A DNA stretch of 64,000 nt from Paraburkholderia monticola (GCF_001580545.1 NZ_LRBG01000022.1:496001-560000); one strand, 5' to 3'; shown: positions 6,877 to 16,099, counted from the stretch's first letter. The notes: generated by a model from the sequence alone, not told the origin. Numbers and translations are program-made.

Positions 6877-9800
6877 TCAGTTACCCGTGTGCGTGGCGCC
6901 GGAACCGGATGGCGCGTGCGGCTCACGCTCGTCGGCGCGCACGCGGAACGACGCGGCGTACAGCGCGGGCAGATAGAACAGCGTGAGGATCGTCGCGCTC
7001 GTGATGCCGCCCATCAGCGCGGTTGCCATCGGCCCGAAGAAGTTCGAGCGCAACAGCGGGATCAGCGCGAGCACGGCGGCCGCGGCGGTCAGCGTGATCG
7101 GCCGGAAGCGCCGCACGGTCGCGCCGACGATCGCATCGAAACGCTTGTGCCCCGAGGCGATGTCCTGCTCGATCTGATCGACGAGAATCACCGAGTTGCG
7201 CATGATGATGCCGAACATCGCGATCACGCCGAGCATCGCGACGAAGCCGAACGGCTGGCCGAACAGGAGCAAGGTGAGCACGACGCCGATCAGGCCGAGC
7301 GGCGCGGTCAGCACGACCATCAGCACCCGCGCGAAGCTTTGGAGCTGGATCATCAGCAGCGTGAGCACCGCGATCACCATGATCGGCAATTGCGCGACGA
7401 TCGACGTTTGACCCTTGCCGCTTTCCTCGACGGAGCCGCCGATCTCGATCCGATAACCGACCGGCAGCGACGCGCGGATCGGGGCGAGCGCGCGATCCAC
7501 GGCGTGCGTGACGTCGATGCCTTGCGCGCCGGCCGCAACGTCCGACTGCACGGTGATGGTCGGCTGACGGTCGCGCTCCCAGATCACGCCGTATTCGAGG
7601 TCGTTGCGCAGAGCCCCAAGTGTGCCGAGCGGCACCGGGCCATTCGGCGTCGGCATCGCGAGCGCGGTCAGCTGCGACGGGTCGACGCGTTCCGCGCGCG
7701 GCGCGCGCAGATCCACGCTGATCAGCTTGTCGCGCTCGCGATACTGCGTGACCGTGTAGCCGGACATCGTCATCGCGAGGAAGCTGGAGATGTCCTCCGA
7801 AGTCACGCCGAGCTCGCGCGCGCGTTTCTGGTCGATCTCGAAGCGCACCGAGCGCTCGGCCGGTTCGTCCCAGTCGAACTGGACGTTGCGCGTACCGCGA
7901 TTCGCGCGCAGGGTCGCCGCGACGCGTTCGGCGATCGCGCGCACGGTCGCGATGTCGTCGCCGCTCACGCGGAACTGCACCGGATAGCCGACCGGCGGCC
8001 CGTTTTCGAGGCGCGACAGGCGCGTGCGGATCGCCGGAAAATTGTTGAGCAGTTCCGGTTCGAGCCACTGCGCGAGCTTCTCGCGATCCTTGACCGACTT
8101 CGCGGTGATCACGAACTGCGCGAAGTTCGGCTGCTGCAATTGCTGATCGAGCGGCAGATAGAAACGCGGCGCGCCCGTGCCGACGAAGCTGACCGTGTGA
8201 TCGATCTCGGGACGACCCTGCAGCGCTTTTTCGAGGCGTTGGGCCTGGCGCAACGTGGCATCGAACGACGCGCCTTCGGGCAGCCGCACATCCACCAGCA
8301 ATTCCGGCCGGTCCGAACTGGGGAAGAACTGCTGCGGCACCTGCGAAAAGCCGGCCATCGCGAGCACGAACAGCAGCACGGTGATCGCGAGCACGACGAA
8401 GCGTCGCTCGATGCACCAGCCGATCCAGCCGCGCAAGCGCGTGTAGAAGCGCGTGTCGTAAATGTCGTGCTCGTGGTCGTCGGGCTCATGTGCGTGCCGT
8501 TTGCGCTCCGGCAGCATGTGATAGCCGAGCAGCGGAATCAGCACGACGGCCGCGAACCACGACGCGATCAGCGCGATCGCCGAGACCTCGAAGATCGAGC
8601 GCGTGTACTCGCCGGTGCTCGACTTCGCGAGCGCGATCGGCAGGAAGCCCGAGACGGTCACGAGCGTGCCGGTCAGCATCGGAAACGCGGTGCTCGTGTA
8701 AGCGAAGGCCGCGGCGCGCGCGCGGCTCCAGCCTTGCTCGAGTTTCACCGACATCATCTCGACCGCGATGATCGCATCGTCGACGAGCAGCCCGAGCGCG
8801 AGCACGAGCGTGCCGAGCGACACCTTGTGCAAGCCGATGTCGAACAGGTACATGCACAGCGCGGTGACCGCGAGCACCACTGGAATCGAGATCACGACGA
8901 CCATGCCGGTGCGCACGCCGAGCGACACGAGGCTCACGATCAGCACGATCGCCACGGCTTCGGCGACCGCTTCGAGGAAGTCGTTGACCGAGCGCGCGAC
9001 CGCGTGCGGCATGCTCGATACTTCGACGAGATGCAAGCCGACGGGTAGCGCGGCGCGCAGTTGCGTCATCTGCTGATCGAGCGCGCGGCCGAGGCGGATC
9101 ACATCGCCGCCCGGCTGCATCGTCACGCCGATGCCGAGCACCGGCTTGCCGCCGAAGCGCATCTGCGTGACGACCGGGTCGTCGTAGCCACGCCGGATCG
9201 TCGCGATGTCGCCGAGGCGGAACGTGCGATTGTTGATGCGGATCAGCATGTCGGCGAGCGCGTTGACATCGTTGAACTGGCCGCTCGGGCGCACGAACAC
9301 GCGATCGTCCGTGGTGGTCAACGTGCCCGCGGGCGCGATCGTGTTCTGTGCGTTGATCGCCTGGCCGAGTTGCTGCGGCGAGATGCCGAGCCGGGTCAAC
9401 TGCGTGTTCGCGATCTCGATGTAAATGTGCTGATCGGGGTCGCCGAAATAATCGACCTTGCCGACGCCCGGCACGCGCAACAGCACCGAGCGCAACTGGT
9501 CCGCGTAGTCGTGCAGTTGCGCGGCGGAAAAGCCGTCGCCTTCGAGCGTGTAGATGTTCGTGTAGACGTCGCCGAATTCGTCGTTGAAGAACGGGCCCTG
9601 GATGCCCGGCGGCAAGGTCGCCGCGATATCGCCGACTTTCTTACGGACCTGGTACCACGTCTCGGGCACCTGTTTCACCGGCGCCGAGTCCTTCATCGTG
9701 AAGAAGATCAGCGATTCACCGGGACGCGAGTAGCTGCGCACGAAATCGATGTAAGGCGTTTCCTGCAGCTTGCGGCCGATGCGGTCGGTCAGCTGCTCCT

Positions 9801-10005
9801 GCACCTGGCGCGCGGTGGCGCCTGGCCAGAACGTGCGGATCACCATCACGCGGAACGTGAAGGGCGGATCTTCGGACTGCGCGAGCCGCGTGTACGCGAG
9901 GATGCCGAAGGCGGTGGCCAGCGCGATCAGGAACACGACCAGCGCCTGATGGCGCAGCGCCCACGCGGACAGATTGAAGCGTCCCTCTTCGTGCGGCGTG
10001 CTCAT
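6877..10005 (-). CDS. RND multidrug efflux permease (AcrB/MexK-like)
   Basis: This is the inner-membrane, proton-driven pump of a tripartite efflux system. The length, 1042 aa, is typical. The first transmembrane helix is at about residues 17-37. Two large periplasmic loops and twelve transmembrane helices fit the fold. The TM4 motif GLLVDDAIIAVEMM contains the proton-relay Asp pair at residues 409-410. Parts of the first loop resemble MexK/TriC more than AcrB. ATG 10005 overlaps the stop of the membrane-fusion gene by 4 nt. A much longer open frame runs upstream on the same strand, but that part lies over the fusion-protein gene and is not real. Confidence 0.95.
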   Translation of the reverse strand: MSTPHEEGRFNLSAWALRHQALVVFLIALATAFGILAYTRLAQSEDPPFTFRVMVIRTFWPGATARQVQEQLTDRIGRKLQETPYIDFVRSYSRPGESLIFFTMKDSAPVKQVPETWYQVRKKVGDIAATLPPGIQGPFFNDEFGDVYTNIYTLEGDGFSAAQLHDYADQLRSVLLRVPGVGKVDYFGDPDQHIYIEIANTQLTRLGISPQQLGQAINAQNTIAPAGTLTTTDDRVFVRPSGQFNDVNALADMLIRINNRTFRLGDIATIRRGYDDPVVTQMRFGGKPVLGIGVTMQPGGDVIRLGRALDQQMTQLRAALPVGLHLVEVSSMPHAVARSVNDFLEAVAEAVAIVLIVSLVSLGVRTGMVVVISIPVVLAVTALCMYLFDIGLHKVSLGTLVLALGLLVDDAIIAVEMMSVKLEQGWSRARAAAFAYTSTAFPMLTGTLVTVSGFLPIALAKSSTGEYTRSIFEVSAIALIASWFAAVVLIPLLGYHMLPERKRHAHEPDDHEHDIYDTRFYTRLRGWIGWCIERRFVVLAITVLLFVLAMAGFSQVPQQFFPSSDRPELLVDVRLPEGASFDATLRQAQRLEKALQGRPEIDHTVSFVGTGAPRFYLPLDQQLQQPNFAQFVITAKSVKDREKLAQWLEPELLNNFPAIRTRLSRLENGPPVGYPVQFRVSGDDIATVRAIAERVAATLRANRGTRNVQFDWDEPAERSVRFEIDQKRARELGVTSEDISSFLAMTMSGYTVTQYRERDKLISVDLRAPRAERVDPSQLTALAMPTPNGPVPLGTLGALRNDLEYGVIWERDRQPTITVQSDVAAGAQGIDVTHAVDRALAPIRASLPVGYRIEIGGSVEESGKGQTSIVAQLPIMVIAVLTLLMIQLQSFARVLMVVLTAPLGLIGVVLTLLLFGQPFGFVAMLGVIAMFGIIMRNSVILVDQIEQDIASGHKRFDAIVGATVRRFRPITLTAAAAVLALIPLLRSNFFGPMATALMGGITSATILTLFYLPALYAASFRVRADEREPHAPSGSGATHTGN

Positions 10006-11150
10006 GAAGCAAAGTCCTCGGGATGCAGCGGCGCGATCGCGCGGACTTTCTCCCCGGCGCTCACGGTGTGCACGCCTTGCAGCACGACGCTTTCGCCATC
10101 TTTGAGGCCAGCGCTGACGATGAACGTGCGCTCGTAGTAGCGCGTGACCGTCACGCGCCGCAGCTCGAGCGTATTGTCCGCGGCACGCACGACCCACACG
10201 GCGGGCTCGCGCCCCTCGTGGAACAGCGCCGTGACCGGCAGCGTGAACACCCCGTGCTGTGCGGCCGCCGTGGCGAGCGGTACGGCCGGCGTGACGTCGG
10301 CGGTCATGCCGAGGCGCACGTCGGAGCCCGCATCGATCAGCGTCAGACGCGCGCGCCACGTACGGCTTTGCGGATCGGCGGCCGGTGACAGCTCGCGCAC
10401 GCGCGCGCTGAACTTGCGGCCCGGCAGCGCGGCGAGCGTGACGCTCGCGTTCTGGCCGACCGCGAACGCGGTGAGCGCGCTCTCGGGCACGTCGCACAGC
10501 ACGTCGACGTCGCCGCTCCAGGCGAGGTTGTAGACGGCCTGACCCGCCGACACGTTCTGGCCCGTGTCCGCCTGTTCGGCGGTGATGACGCCCGCATGAC
10601 CGGCGACGAGCGTCGTGTATTGCAGCTGGTTCTTCGCGAGCGCCGCCTGCTGCTGCGCCTGATCGCGCTGCGCGAGCGCGGACGAATACGCGTTGGTGGT
10701 CTGTTCGAACTGCGCCGGTGCGATCAGGTTTTCCTTGGCCTGCGCCTTGTCGCGCTCGAACTGTTGCTGCGCATAGACGAGGTTGTGCTGCGCGGCGTCG
10801 AGTTGCGCCTGGGTACTGGCGAGGTTTTTCTGGGCATCGGCCGGATCGAGCAGCGCGACGACTTCGCCGTTTTTCACGGTATCGCCGAGCCGCACGCGCC
10901 GCTCGATGATCTTGCCGGCGACCCGAAACGACAGCGGCGTCGAGTAGCGTGCCTGCACTTCGCCGGGCAGGGAAGCCGCCTGCAACGGGTGGCCGTCCGC
11001 ATGCACGGCGAGCGCGACCACCGGGCGCGGCGCGGGCGCCGCGGCTTCCTTCTTCGAGCAGGCCGCAAGCGCGAGCACGCCGGCCAGCGCCAGCGCGCAC
11101 GTCTGTCGGGAGAAACCGCGATGTGGAGATGGGGAAGACTGCTGGCGCAT
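10002..11150 (-). CDS. RND efflux periplasmic adaptor (membrane fusion protein)
   Basis: The product is 382 aa. It has a lipoprotein signal with LALAAC (Cys31 lipidated if the start is ATG 11150), lipoyl/barrel-sandwich halves either side of a Gln- and Ala-rich coiled-coil hairpin (about residues 100-170), and beta-barrel and membrane-proximal domains. It bridges the permease and the outer-membrane factor. The start is uncertain: the frame is open to 11261, and a GTG at 11183 would add 11 residues; neither start has a clear ribosome binding site. ATG 11150 gives the cleanest signal peptide. It is the first gene of the operon, divergent from the TetR gene. Confidence 0.93.
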   Translation of the reverse strand: MRQQSSPSPHRGFSRQTCALALAGVLALAACSKKEAAAPAPRPVVALAVHADGHPLQAASLPGEVQARYSTPLSFRVAGKIIERRVRLGDTVKNGEVVALLDPADAQKNLASTQAQLDAAQHNLVYAQQQFERDKAQAKENLIAPAQFEQTTNAYSSALAQRDQAQQQAALAKNQLQYTTLVAGHAGVITAEQADTGQNVSAGQAVYNLAWSGDVDVLCDVPESALTAFAVGQNASVTLAALPGRKFSARVRELSPAADPQSRTWRARLTLIDAGSDVRLGMTADVTPAVPLATAAAQHGVFTLPVTALFHEGREPAVWVVRAADNTLELRRVTVTRYYERTFIVSAGLKDGESVVLQGVHTVSAGEKVRAIAPLHPEDFAS

Positions 11151-11269
11151 CGCTGACGATGCGCGAGAACCGGGACGCTTCACAATAAGCCCCAACTGGA
11201 GACAGCGAACGAACACGGCAAGCCGCACGGCCCGCCAGCGAAGACCCGCATGCCGCGCCATGCTAATGG

Positions 11270-11281
11270 CATACAGGTATG
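11270..11281. promoter_or_regulatory. Palindrome, candidate TetR operator 1
   Basis: CATACAGGTATG is a 5+2+5 perfect inverted repeat in the divergent region between the efflux operon and the tetR gene. Together with the second site 26 nt further on, it is the best candidate operator for this TetR protein. Confidence 0.5.
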
Positions 11282-11306
11282 GCTTTGAATGACGAAATGC
11301 ATTCTA

Positions 11307-11320
11307 ATACACTCCTGTAT
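11307..11320. promoter_or_regulatory. Palindrome, candidate TetR operator 2
   Basis: ATACACTCCTGTAT is an inverted repeat with 5-nt arms (ATACA/TGTAT) and shares the ATACA/TGTAT core with site 1. It lies 50 nt before the tetR start. Confidence 0.5.
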
Positions 11321-11369
11321 CTGGATGTGCGAGTGAATTTGAATTCTTTCCGGTGCTAGACTGGCTGCC

Positions 11370-11987
11370 ATGAAACGTCAAAGACTGACAAGAGAGCAAA
11401 GCAAGGACCAGACGCGCGAGCGCCTGCTCGATGCCGCGCAAGCGATTTTCATGAAAAAAGGCTTCGTCGCGGCGAGCGTCGAGGACATCGCGGCGGCCGC
11501 CGGTTATACACGCGGCGCGTTCTATTCGAACTTTCGCAGCAAGAGCGAGTTGTTTCTGGAGCTGTTACATCGCGATCACGAAGCGATGCAGGCGGGCCTG
11601 CATGCGATCTTCGATGACGCGGCATCGCGTGAGGAGATGGAGGCGCGTGTGCTGCGCTACTACAGCTCGCTGTATCGTGAGAACAAGTGCTTTCTGTTGT
11701 GGGCCGAAGCGAAGCTGCTCGCGGTGCGCGACGGGCGCTTCCGGCCGCGCTTTAACGCGTTCATGCACGAGAAGGTCGAGCAATTGAGCGCTTATGTGCG
11801 CGAGTTCTCGGAGCGCGTGGGCACCCCGATGTCGATGCCGCCCGAGCAGTTCGCGATCGGTCTGATGGGGCTGTGCGACGGGGTGCAGTTTTTCTACACG
11901 GTCGATCCGCAGAATGTGCCGGCGGAGATGGTCGAAATGGTGCTGGCGGGGTTTTTCTCGCGCGTGGTGTTTGGGCGCGATGCGTGA
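11370..11987 (+). CDS. TetR-family repressor of the adjacent efflux operon
   Basis: The product is 205 aa. The N-terminal helix-turn-helix (about residues 15-60; VEDIAAAAGYTRGAFYSNF) is a textbook TetR domain. The C-terminal ligand-binding part resembles AcrR/TtgR-type regulators of drug pumps. Transcribed divergently from the RND operon, it probably represses both itself and the pump and is released by a pump substrate. Two palindromes sharing the ATACA/TGTAT core lie between the genes. Confidence 0.92.
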   Translation: MKRQRLTREQSKDQTRERLLDAAQAIFMKKGFVAASVEDIAAAAGYTRGAFYSNFRSKSELFLELLHRDHEAMQAGLHAIFDDAASREEMEARVLRYYSSLYRENKCFLLWAEAKLLAVRDGRFRPRFNAFMHEKVEQLSAYVREFSERVGTPMSMPPEQFAIGLMGLCDGVQFFYTVDPQNVPAEMVEMVLAGFFSRVVFGRDA

Positions 11988-12093
11988 GGGGCGGCGTCGA
12001 ACCTGGAACCTCGAGCCTCGAGGCGCAGATGCGCGAACGCGCGAACGCGCGACCCGGGCGGATCGCGCGTCAGATACGGCAAAGCGGGAAAAA

Positions 12094-12306
12094 TCAGTCG
12101 GTCGGCAACTGCGCGCAGATCTCGGCGGCCGGTGCCGCGCAGGCGAACGCGTATTGACCGCCATAGCTGAGGATCTTCTCCCCGGCGTGCAGCGCGACCT
12201 TCATGTCCGGGCAGCGCTCGTAGCCGATATAGGCCGAACTCGCGGCGGCCGACCAGCAAACCAGCGAAAACGCGATTTTTTCCAGAATGTGAAAACGATG
12301 TGGCAT
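12094..12306 (-). CDS. Small putative membrane or exported protein with four Cys
   Basis: The product is 70 aa. The N-terminal segment (about residues 10-28) is hydrophobic with a small-residue patch, fitting a signal peptide or anchor. The rest has Cys at about 32, 55 and 63, besides Cys17 in the hydrophobic segment, which could form disulfides in the periplasm. It is convergent with the tetR gene and alone on its strand. No ribosome binding site is obvious. I do not recognise the family; the coding call rests on composition and the compact gap it fills. Confidence 0.5.
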   Translation of the reverse strand: MPHRFHILEKIAFSLVCWSAAASSAYIGYERCPDMKVALHAGEKILSYGGQYAFACAAPAAEICAQLPTD

Positions 12307-12575
12307 GGCGGTAGAGCGGGAATGTCCTTTGCCCGCTATTTTACCAATAGACTAGGGTTTATACCTAGCCAAAATCCACAATAGACGCCGCAATAGTGGC
12401 GCGACTGACACGGGGCGTGGAATCTGACCGGAATGTCATGTCTGGGTCAGGGTTGGGACATGTCGGATGGCTAGAATCGGTAGCGTTGGGCAGCCCCGCA
12501 CGACCCCGTGTCGCGCGGGTCGACACAGGCGCCAACGGTGCGCCGGCCCGGCTTTACCGAGGCAGGAGTCGTCCC

Positions 12576-13640
12576 ATGAATCAACTGCAGTCGATGCGCG
12601 TGTTCGTCAAGGTGGCCGACCTGGGCAGTTTCGTCGGCGCGGCGGGCGCGCTGGATCTGTCCACCGCGGTCGTCACGCGGCACGTCGCGGATCTCGAAGC
12701 GCGGCTCGGTACGCGACTGCTGAACCGGACGACGCGCCGTCTCTCGCTGACCGAATCCGGCGCGACCTATCTGGAGCGCGTACGCCACATCCTCGCCGAT
12801 CTCGAAGGCGTCGAGCAGATGGTGGTGGCGCGCAATCACGAGCCGGTCGGCACGCTGCGCATCGTCGCTCCAGTCGTGTTCGGACTCCATAGCCTCGCGC
12901 CGGTCGTGCAGTCGTATGCGCAGCGCTACCCGGACGTCGTGCCCGATGTCACGCTGGCCGACCGCCACGTCGATCTCGTCGAAGAGGGCTTCGACGTCGG
13001 CATTCTGGTCGCGCGGCACATGCGCAGCGCGAGCATCGTCACCCGACGGCTGACGACGGGCTACATGACGGTCTGCGCGACGCCCGACTATCTGGCGCGA
13101 CACGGCACCCCGACGCGTCCGGAGGATCTGCTCCGACATTCCTGCCTGAGCCGGCCGACCGAACAGGGCGGCGGCGAGGAACGCGTGTTCACCGGTCCGG
13201 ATGGCGAAGTGCGGGTGCGGCCGAGCAACGCGATCGCGGCGAACAACACCGAGATGCTGCGGCAGTTCGCGCTGCTGGGAATGGGCGTGGCGATTCTGCC
13301 GAGCTACCTGATCGGGCGCGATCTGTCGGCCGGGCGGCTCGTGCGGCTGCTCGACGAATACAGTCTGCCGCCCATCGAAATCACCATTGCGTATCCGAGC
13401 CGGTTGCATCTGCCGGCGAAGGTGCGCACGTTTATCGACCATCTGGTCGAACATTTTCAGCCGGGAAGCGGGTCGGCGCGCGATGCCCGCGGCGCGGCGC
13501 AGAGGCGGGCGGTGGCGGAGGTGAGCGCAACTGATGATCTGAGCGCGCCCGAGGTCACCGACGACCCGCTCGGGAGCGGCGGCACGACGCGCCGTGTGGC
13601 GCGTGTGCCGCGCCCGCGAATTGCGGCGTCGCAGTTCTGA
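12576..13640 (+). CDS. LysR-family transcriptional regulator
   Basis: The product is 354 aa, longer than the usual 300-310 because of a C-terminal tail of about 55 residues rich in Ala, Arg and Ser. The winged helix-turn-helix is at residues 1-60, followed by the substrate-binding domain typical of the AaeR/DsdC-like LysR branch. ATG 12576 has AGGAG about 7 nt upstream. The frame is open further upstream, but that part is not protein-like. No divergent target gene adjoins it, so its regulon is unknown. Confidence 0.88.
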   Translation: MNQLQSMRVFVKVADLGSFVGAAGALDLSTAVVTRHVADLEARLGTRLLNRTTRRLSLTESGATYLERVRHILADLEGVEQMVVARNHEPVGTLRIVAPVVFGLHSLAPVVQSYAQRYPDVVPDVTLADRHVDLVEEGFDVGILVARHMRSASIVTRRLTTGYMTVCATPDYLARHGTPTRPEDLLRHSCLSRPTEQGGGEERVFTGPDGEVRVRPSNAIAANNTEMLRQFALLGMGVAILPSYLIGRDLSAGRLVRLLDEYSLPPIEITIAYPSRLHLPAKVRTFIDHLVEHFQPGSGSARDARGAAQRRAVAEVSATDDLSAPEVTDDPLGSGGTTRRVARVPRPRIAASQF

Positions 13641-13709
13641 CGGGTGGGTTGATGTGTGACAGTGGAGGTGTGAGTCGAGTCGCAGCTAGAGCCCGGTTCA
13701 GATCCGGGT

Positions 13710-13940
13710 TCAAATCCCTAAGCCCGGCCCATAATTGCCGCCGATCAGCCGCGTGACCGACTCGATATCGACATAATCCTGCTCTGGCATGCCATCGAGC
13801 ATCGACAGCACTTCGTTGCTCGCGCCGGCTTCGCGCGCGGCGTCGACGAGCGCATCTTTGTTGGTCGGAAAGTGCACTTCGCTGAGGAGATCGGCGATCT
13901 GCAGGTCGATCGATTCGCCGGGGATGTCCGAGGCCGTCAT
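13710..13940 (-). CDS. DUF2795-like small protein
   Basis: The product is 76 aa, acidic and helical, with the pattern LxxVxFPxxKxxLxxxAxxxGA (about residues 20-41) seen in DUF2795 proteins. Most members are small cytosolic proteins of unknown function. A ribosome binding site (AGGAG) lies before ATG 13940. The last residues are Gly-rich. Confidence 0.7.
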   Translation of the reverse strand: MTASDIPGESIDLQIADLLSEVHFPTNKDALVDAAREAGASNEVLSMLDGMPEQDYVDIESVTRLIGGNYGPGLGI

Positions 13941-14120
13941 GCGCGTGCTCCTGTCGAGCTCAAGTTAGTCACGTTGTTATCGCCGCCGCGAAAGGTCAGC
14001 GCCCCGTCGCGGTGAGTGTCTCGCCGTCCCGCGCATCGCCATCCCCTCGCCATCGAAGCCGCCGCAAATCGAGCCGGCGCACCATCGCGGCTGCGCCGCT
14101 GCCCGCCGTCGCGCCCGCAA

Positions 14121-14375
14121 TCAGGTGGTCAGATGCTCGTGCTGTCCGGTCAAACTGCGTTCCAGATGCCGCGACTTCGGCAACGCAATATGCTCCCATT
14201 GCTGCGGACGGCTGGCGTCGGTGCTCGAGACGTCGGGGGCAGGTGGCGCGACCGGCGCGGCGTTTGCGCGTTGGGCCAGCAAAGGGGAATCCGTGCTGTC
14301 CGACGCGGTATGGACCGGCGCGGCAAAGCACGAGGCGGACAGCGTCACCATGGTCAACAGTGTCGAGGTTTTCAT
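14121..14375 (-). CDS. Small exported protein of unknown function
   Basis: The product is 84 aa. ATG 14375 has one of the strongest ribosome binding sites in the window (AGGAGGTCGGGAG before the start). Residues 1-19 form a signal peptide (ending CFAAP). The mature part is Pro-, Ala- and Ser-rich and ends in the stretch PQQWEHIALPKSRHLERSL. The +1-shifted frame remains open for about 40 further residues past the stop, so a lost C-terminus is conceivable. Confidence 0.65.
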   Translation of the reverse strand: MKTSTLLTMVTLSASCFAAPVHTASDSTDSPLLAQRANAAPVAPPAPDVSSTDASRPQQWEHIALPKSRHLERSLTGQHEHLTT

Positions 14376-14591
14376 CTCCCGACCTCCTAAGCTCATGCGG
14401 CGCTGACAATGAAGCAAACCCTGTGCCGTCCCGCGTCGAAAGAACGGTGCAAGCCACCGGCCACGTGGCGCGTCGTGGCCCATGCTCTTTACCATCTTAG
14501 ATGGCAAATACTGCAAAGCGCGCCCATTTGCGACAAAACCGTATTGTAGATTCCATGATGGCACGAACCGGCCTCACGCGTCGGCCGCACC

Positions 14592-15929
14592 TTAGCGCAG
14601 TACGTCGAAGCGCGTCCACGGCCACGACGGTCGGTCGCGCATATAGCCGTTCAGCCAGTTCCACTGCGGATGCCGCTTCATGAACGCCTGCGCGTCGAAC
14701 GGCCGGCCGCATGGATGACCCCAGCGCGCCGTGAACGCCATCTCGCGCGCCATTTCGCTATCGACCACTTTGCCGTCGTTCGCGCCCCACGGATTGAACG
14801 GCCCGTGATCGGTGCCGCCGAAGCGCGCATCGTCGAGTTCCAGATGCCCGCAGATCGTGCGCGAGCACGGGTTGTCGTTGCGATCGAGATAGACGTCGTG
14901 ATGATCGGCGATCATCTGTTTCGCCAGCTCGACGTCGATCCTGCCGCGATGCATTTCTTCGAGCTGCATGAAGCGCAGACGCCGCGCGCCGTTCTTGCGC
15001 ACGTCGGTATAGTCCTCGCCTTCGCCGGTGCATTCCTGGTTGCGGATTTTCAGATCCGTCGCGGTGTTGTAGCCACTGTAAAAGCCGTCTTTCGTGGTCT
15101 CGAAGCCCGAATAGTGCAGCCCGAGTTCGTAACGCGCTATCTCGCCGGTTTTCGTGTCGCCGAGCAGCCAGCTGTTCGCGTAGCCGCCGTTGTTCGCGAG
15201 CGAGAACATGTCGCACCATTCCTGGATGCTGTTCGCGTATTGCGACGCGCGTCGCGAGCGATAGAACTCGGGCGCGCCGGCCGCGTTGTAGCCCGCGAAG
15301 TTCGAGATCGTCGTTTCGGTGATCATCAGGCCGGCCGCCGTGACCCAGAAGTCGGTCAGGCTCGAGATGCAGCCCGGCAAGCCCTGCATCAGGATGCGGT
15401 TGCCGCGCTCGGGCACGATGTCGAACACGACGTTGAACGCGTCGCCCGCCGCATAGCGGTCCCACGAGTTGTGCGCCATCACGATGCGGCCGTCGCGCGT
15501 CGCGTTGCCGGTCGCGATGAACGCGCTGCAGTGGTGACCGCGCCGGCCGCGCCACAGTTTCGCGCCCAGTTGCGGCTGCTGCTGCGCCGCGTGGGTCGGC
15601 CACCAGCTTTGCAGCAGATCCATGTAGCCGTTCCATGCGAGCACCTCGGCGAACGGCAGCTTCGCGCCGTCGGCGATGCCCTGGATTTCGTCGGCGAATT
15701 CGGTGTCGAGTTTGCTCGCGAACTGGCTCGTCGCGGCGTTGACGAACGTGTCGAACTCCTCGCCGGTGTCCCATTTCGCGAGATAGCGCGCGGTGCGGAT
15801 CGCGTTGCGGATTTCGTCGGCGAGTAACTGGCCGTGCTGCTCGCCGCGATCGTACGGCTCGCCTTCGATATGCACGAAAATCCAGCCGGCCTGATCGCGG
15901 CGGACGGCCTCGGTAGACGGTTCGCTCAT
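14592..15929 (-). CDS. Phospholipase-B-like Ntn hydrolase (C45/PLBD superfamily)
   Basis: The product is 445 aa. Cys134 in the stretch GHHCSAF is the expected N-terminal nucleophile after autoproteolysis. Further motifs match the eukaryotic phospholipase-B-like (PLBD/LAMA) family: MAHNSWDRY, GLPGCISSLTDFW, GLMITETT, NNGGYANSWLL, and DNPCSRTIC near residue 370, which parallels DPCNTIC. These are known to hydrolyse acyl-amide or acyl-ester bonds of lipids, but the substrate here is unknown. ATG 15929 has GGAG about 5 nt upstream. There is no signal peptide, which is odd because eukaryotic members are lysosomal or secreted. Confidence 0.8.
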   Translation of the reverse strand: MSEPSTEAVRRDQAGWIFVHIEGEPYDRGEQHGQLLADEIRNAIRTARYLAKWDTGEEFDTFVNAATSQFASKLDTEFADEIQGIADGAKLPFAEVLAWNGYMDLLQSWWPTHAAQQQPQLGAKLWRGRRGHHCSAFIATGNATRDGRIVMAHNSWDRYAAGDAFNVVFDIVPERGNRILMQGLPGCISSLTDFWVTAAGLMITETTISNFAGYNAAGAPEFYRSRRASQYANSIQEWCDMFSLANNGGYANSWLLGDTKTGEIARYELGLHYSGFETTKDGFYSGYNTATDLKIRNQECTGEGEDYTDVRKNGARRLRFMQLEEMHRGRIDVELAKQMIADHHDVYLDRNDNPCSRTICGHLELDDARFGGTDHGPFNPWGANDGKVVDSEMAREMAFTARWGHPCGRPFDAQAFMKRHPQWNWLNGYMRDRPSWPWTRFDVLR

Positions 15930-15959
15930 CTTCGCTCCGACCTTAGCTTCGACGATAAG

Positions 15960-15982
15960 GTGGGCGCCGTCGCGGCGCCCAC
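15960..15982. other. Perfect hairpin between clcB and the PLB-like gene
   Basis: GTGGGCGCCG (15960-15969) and CGGCGCCCAC (15973-15982) form a 10-bp stem with a 3-nt loop. It lies just upstream of the PLB-like gene and downstream of clcB. It lacks a T-run, so it may be a partial terminator or an mRNA 5' structure. Confidence 0.4.
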
Positions 15983-16099
15983 GCTGGCGTGACGCGTGCC
16001 GGCCGCATGAAGGGCCGACGGTCTGTTCATTGTAGAGAATCCGCGGCGCTTTGCATCGCGCCGCGCGAAGCGCGCGGCCGCCGAGGGCAGGCGAAAGAC

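Noticed and set aside
6889..9048. A 719-residue plus-strand frame opposite the RND permease
   Set aside because: Arg/His/Asp-rich shadow without domains or ribosome binding site; the minus-strand permease is complete.
13670..13709. GGGTTCAAATCCC resembling a tRNA T-arm
   Set aside because: No acceptor, D-arm or anticodon arm can be folded around it, and the stretch is the 3' end of the DUF2795-like gene on the other strand.
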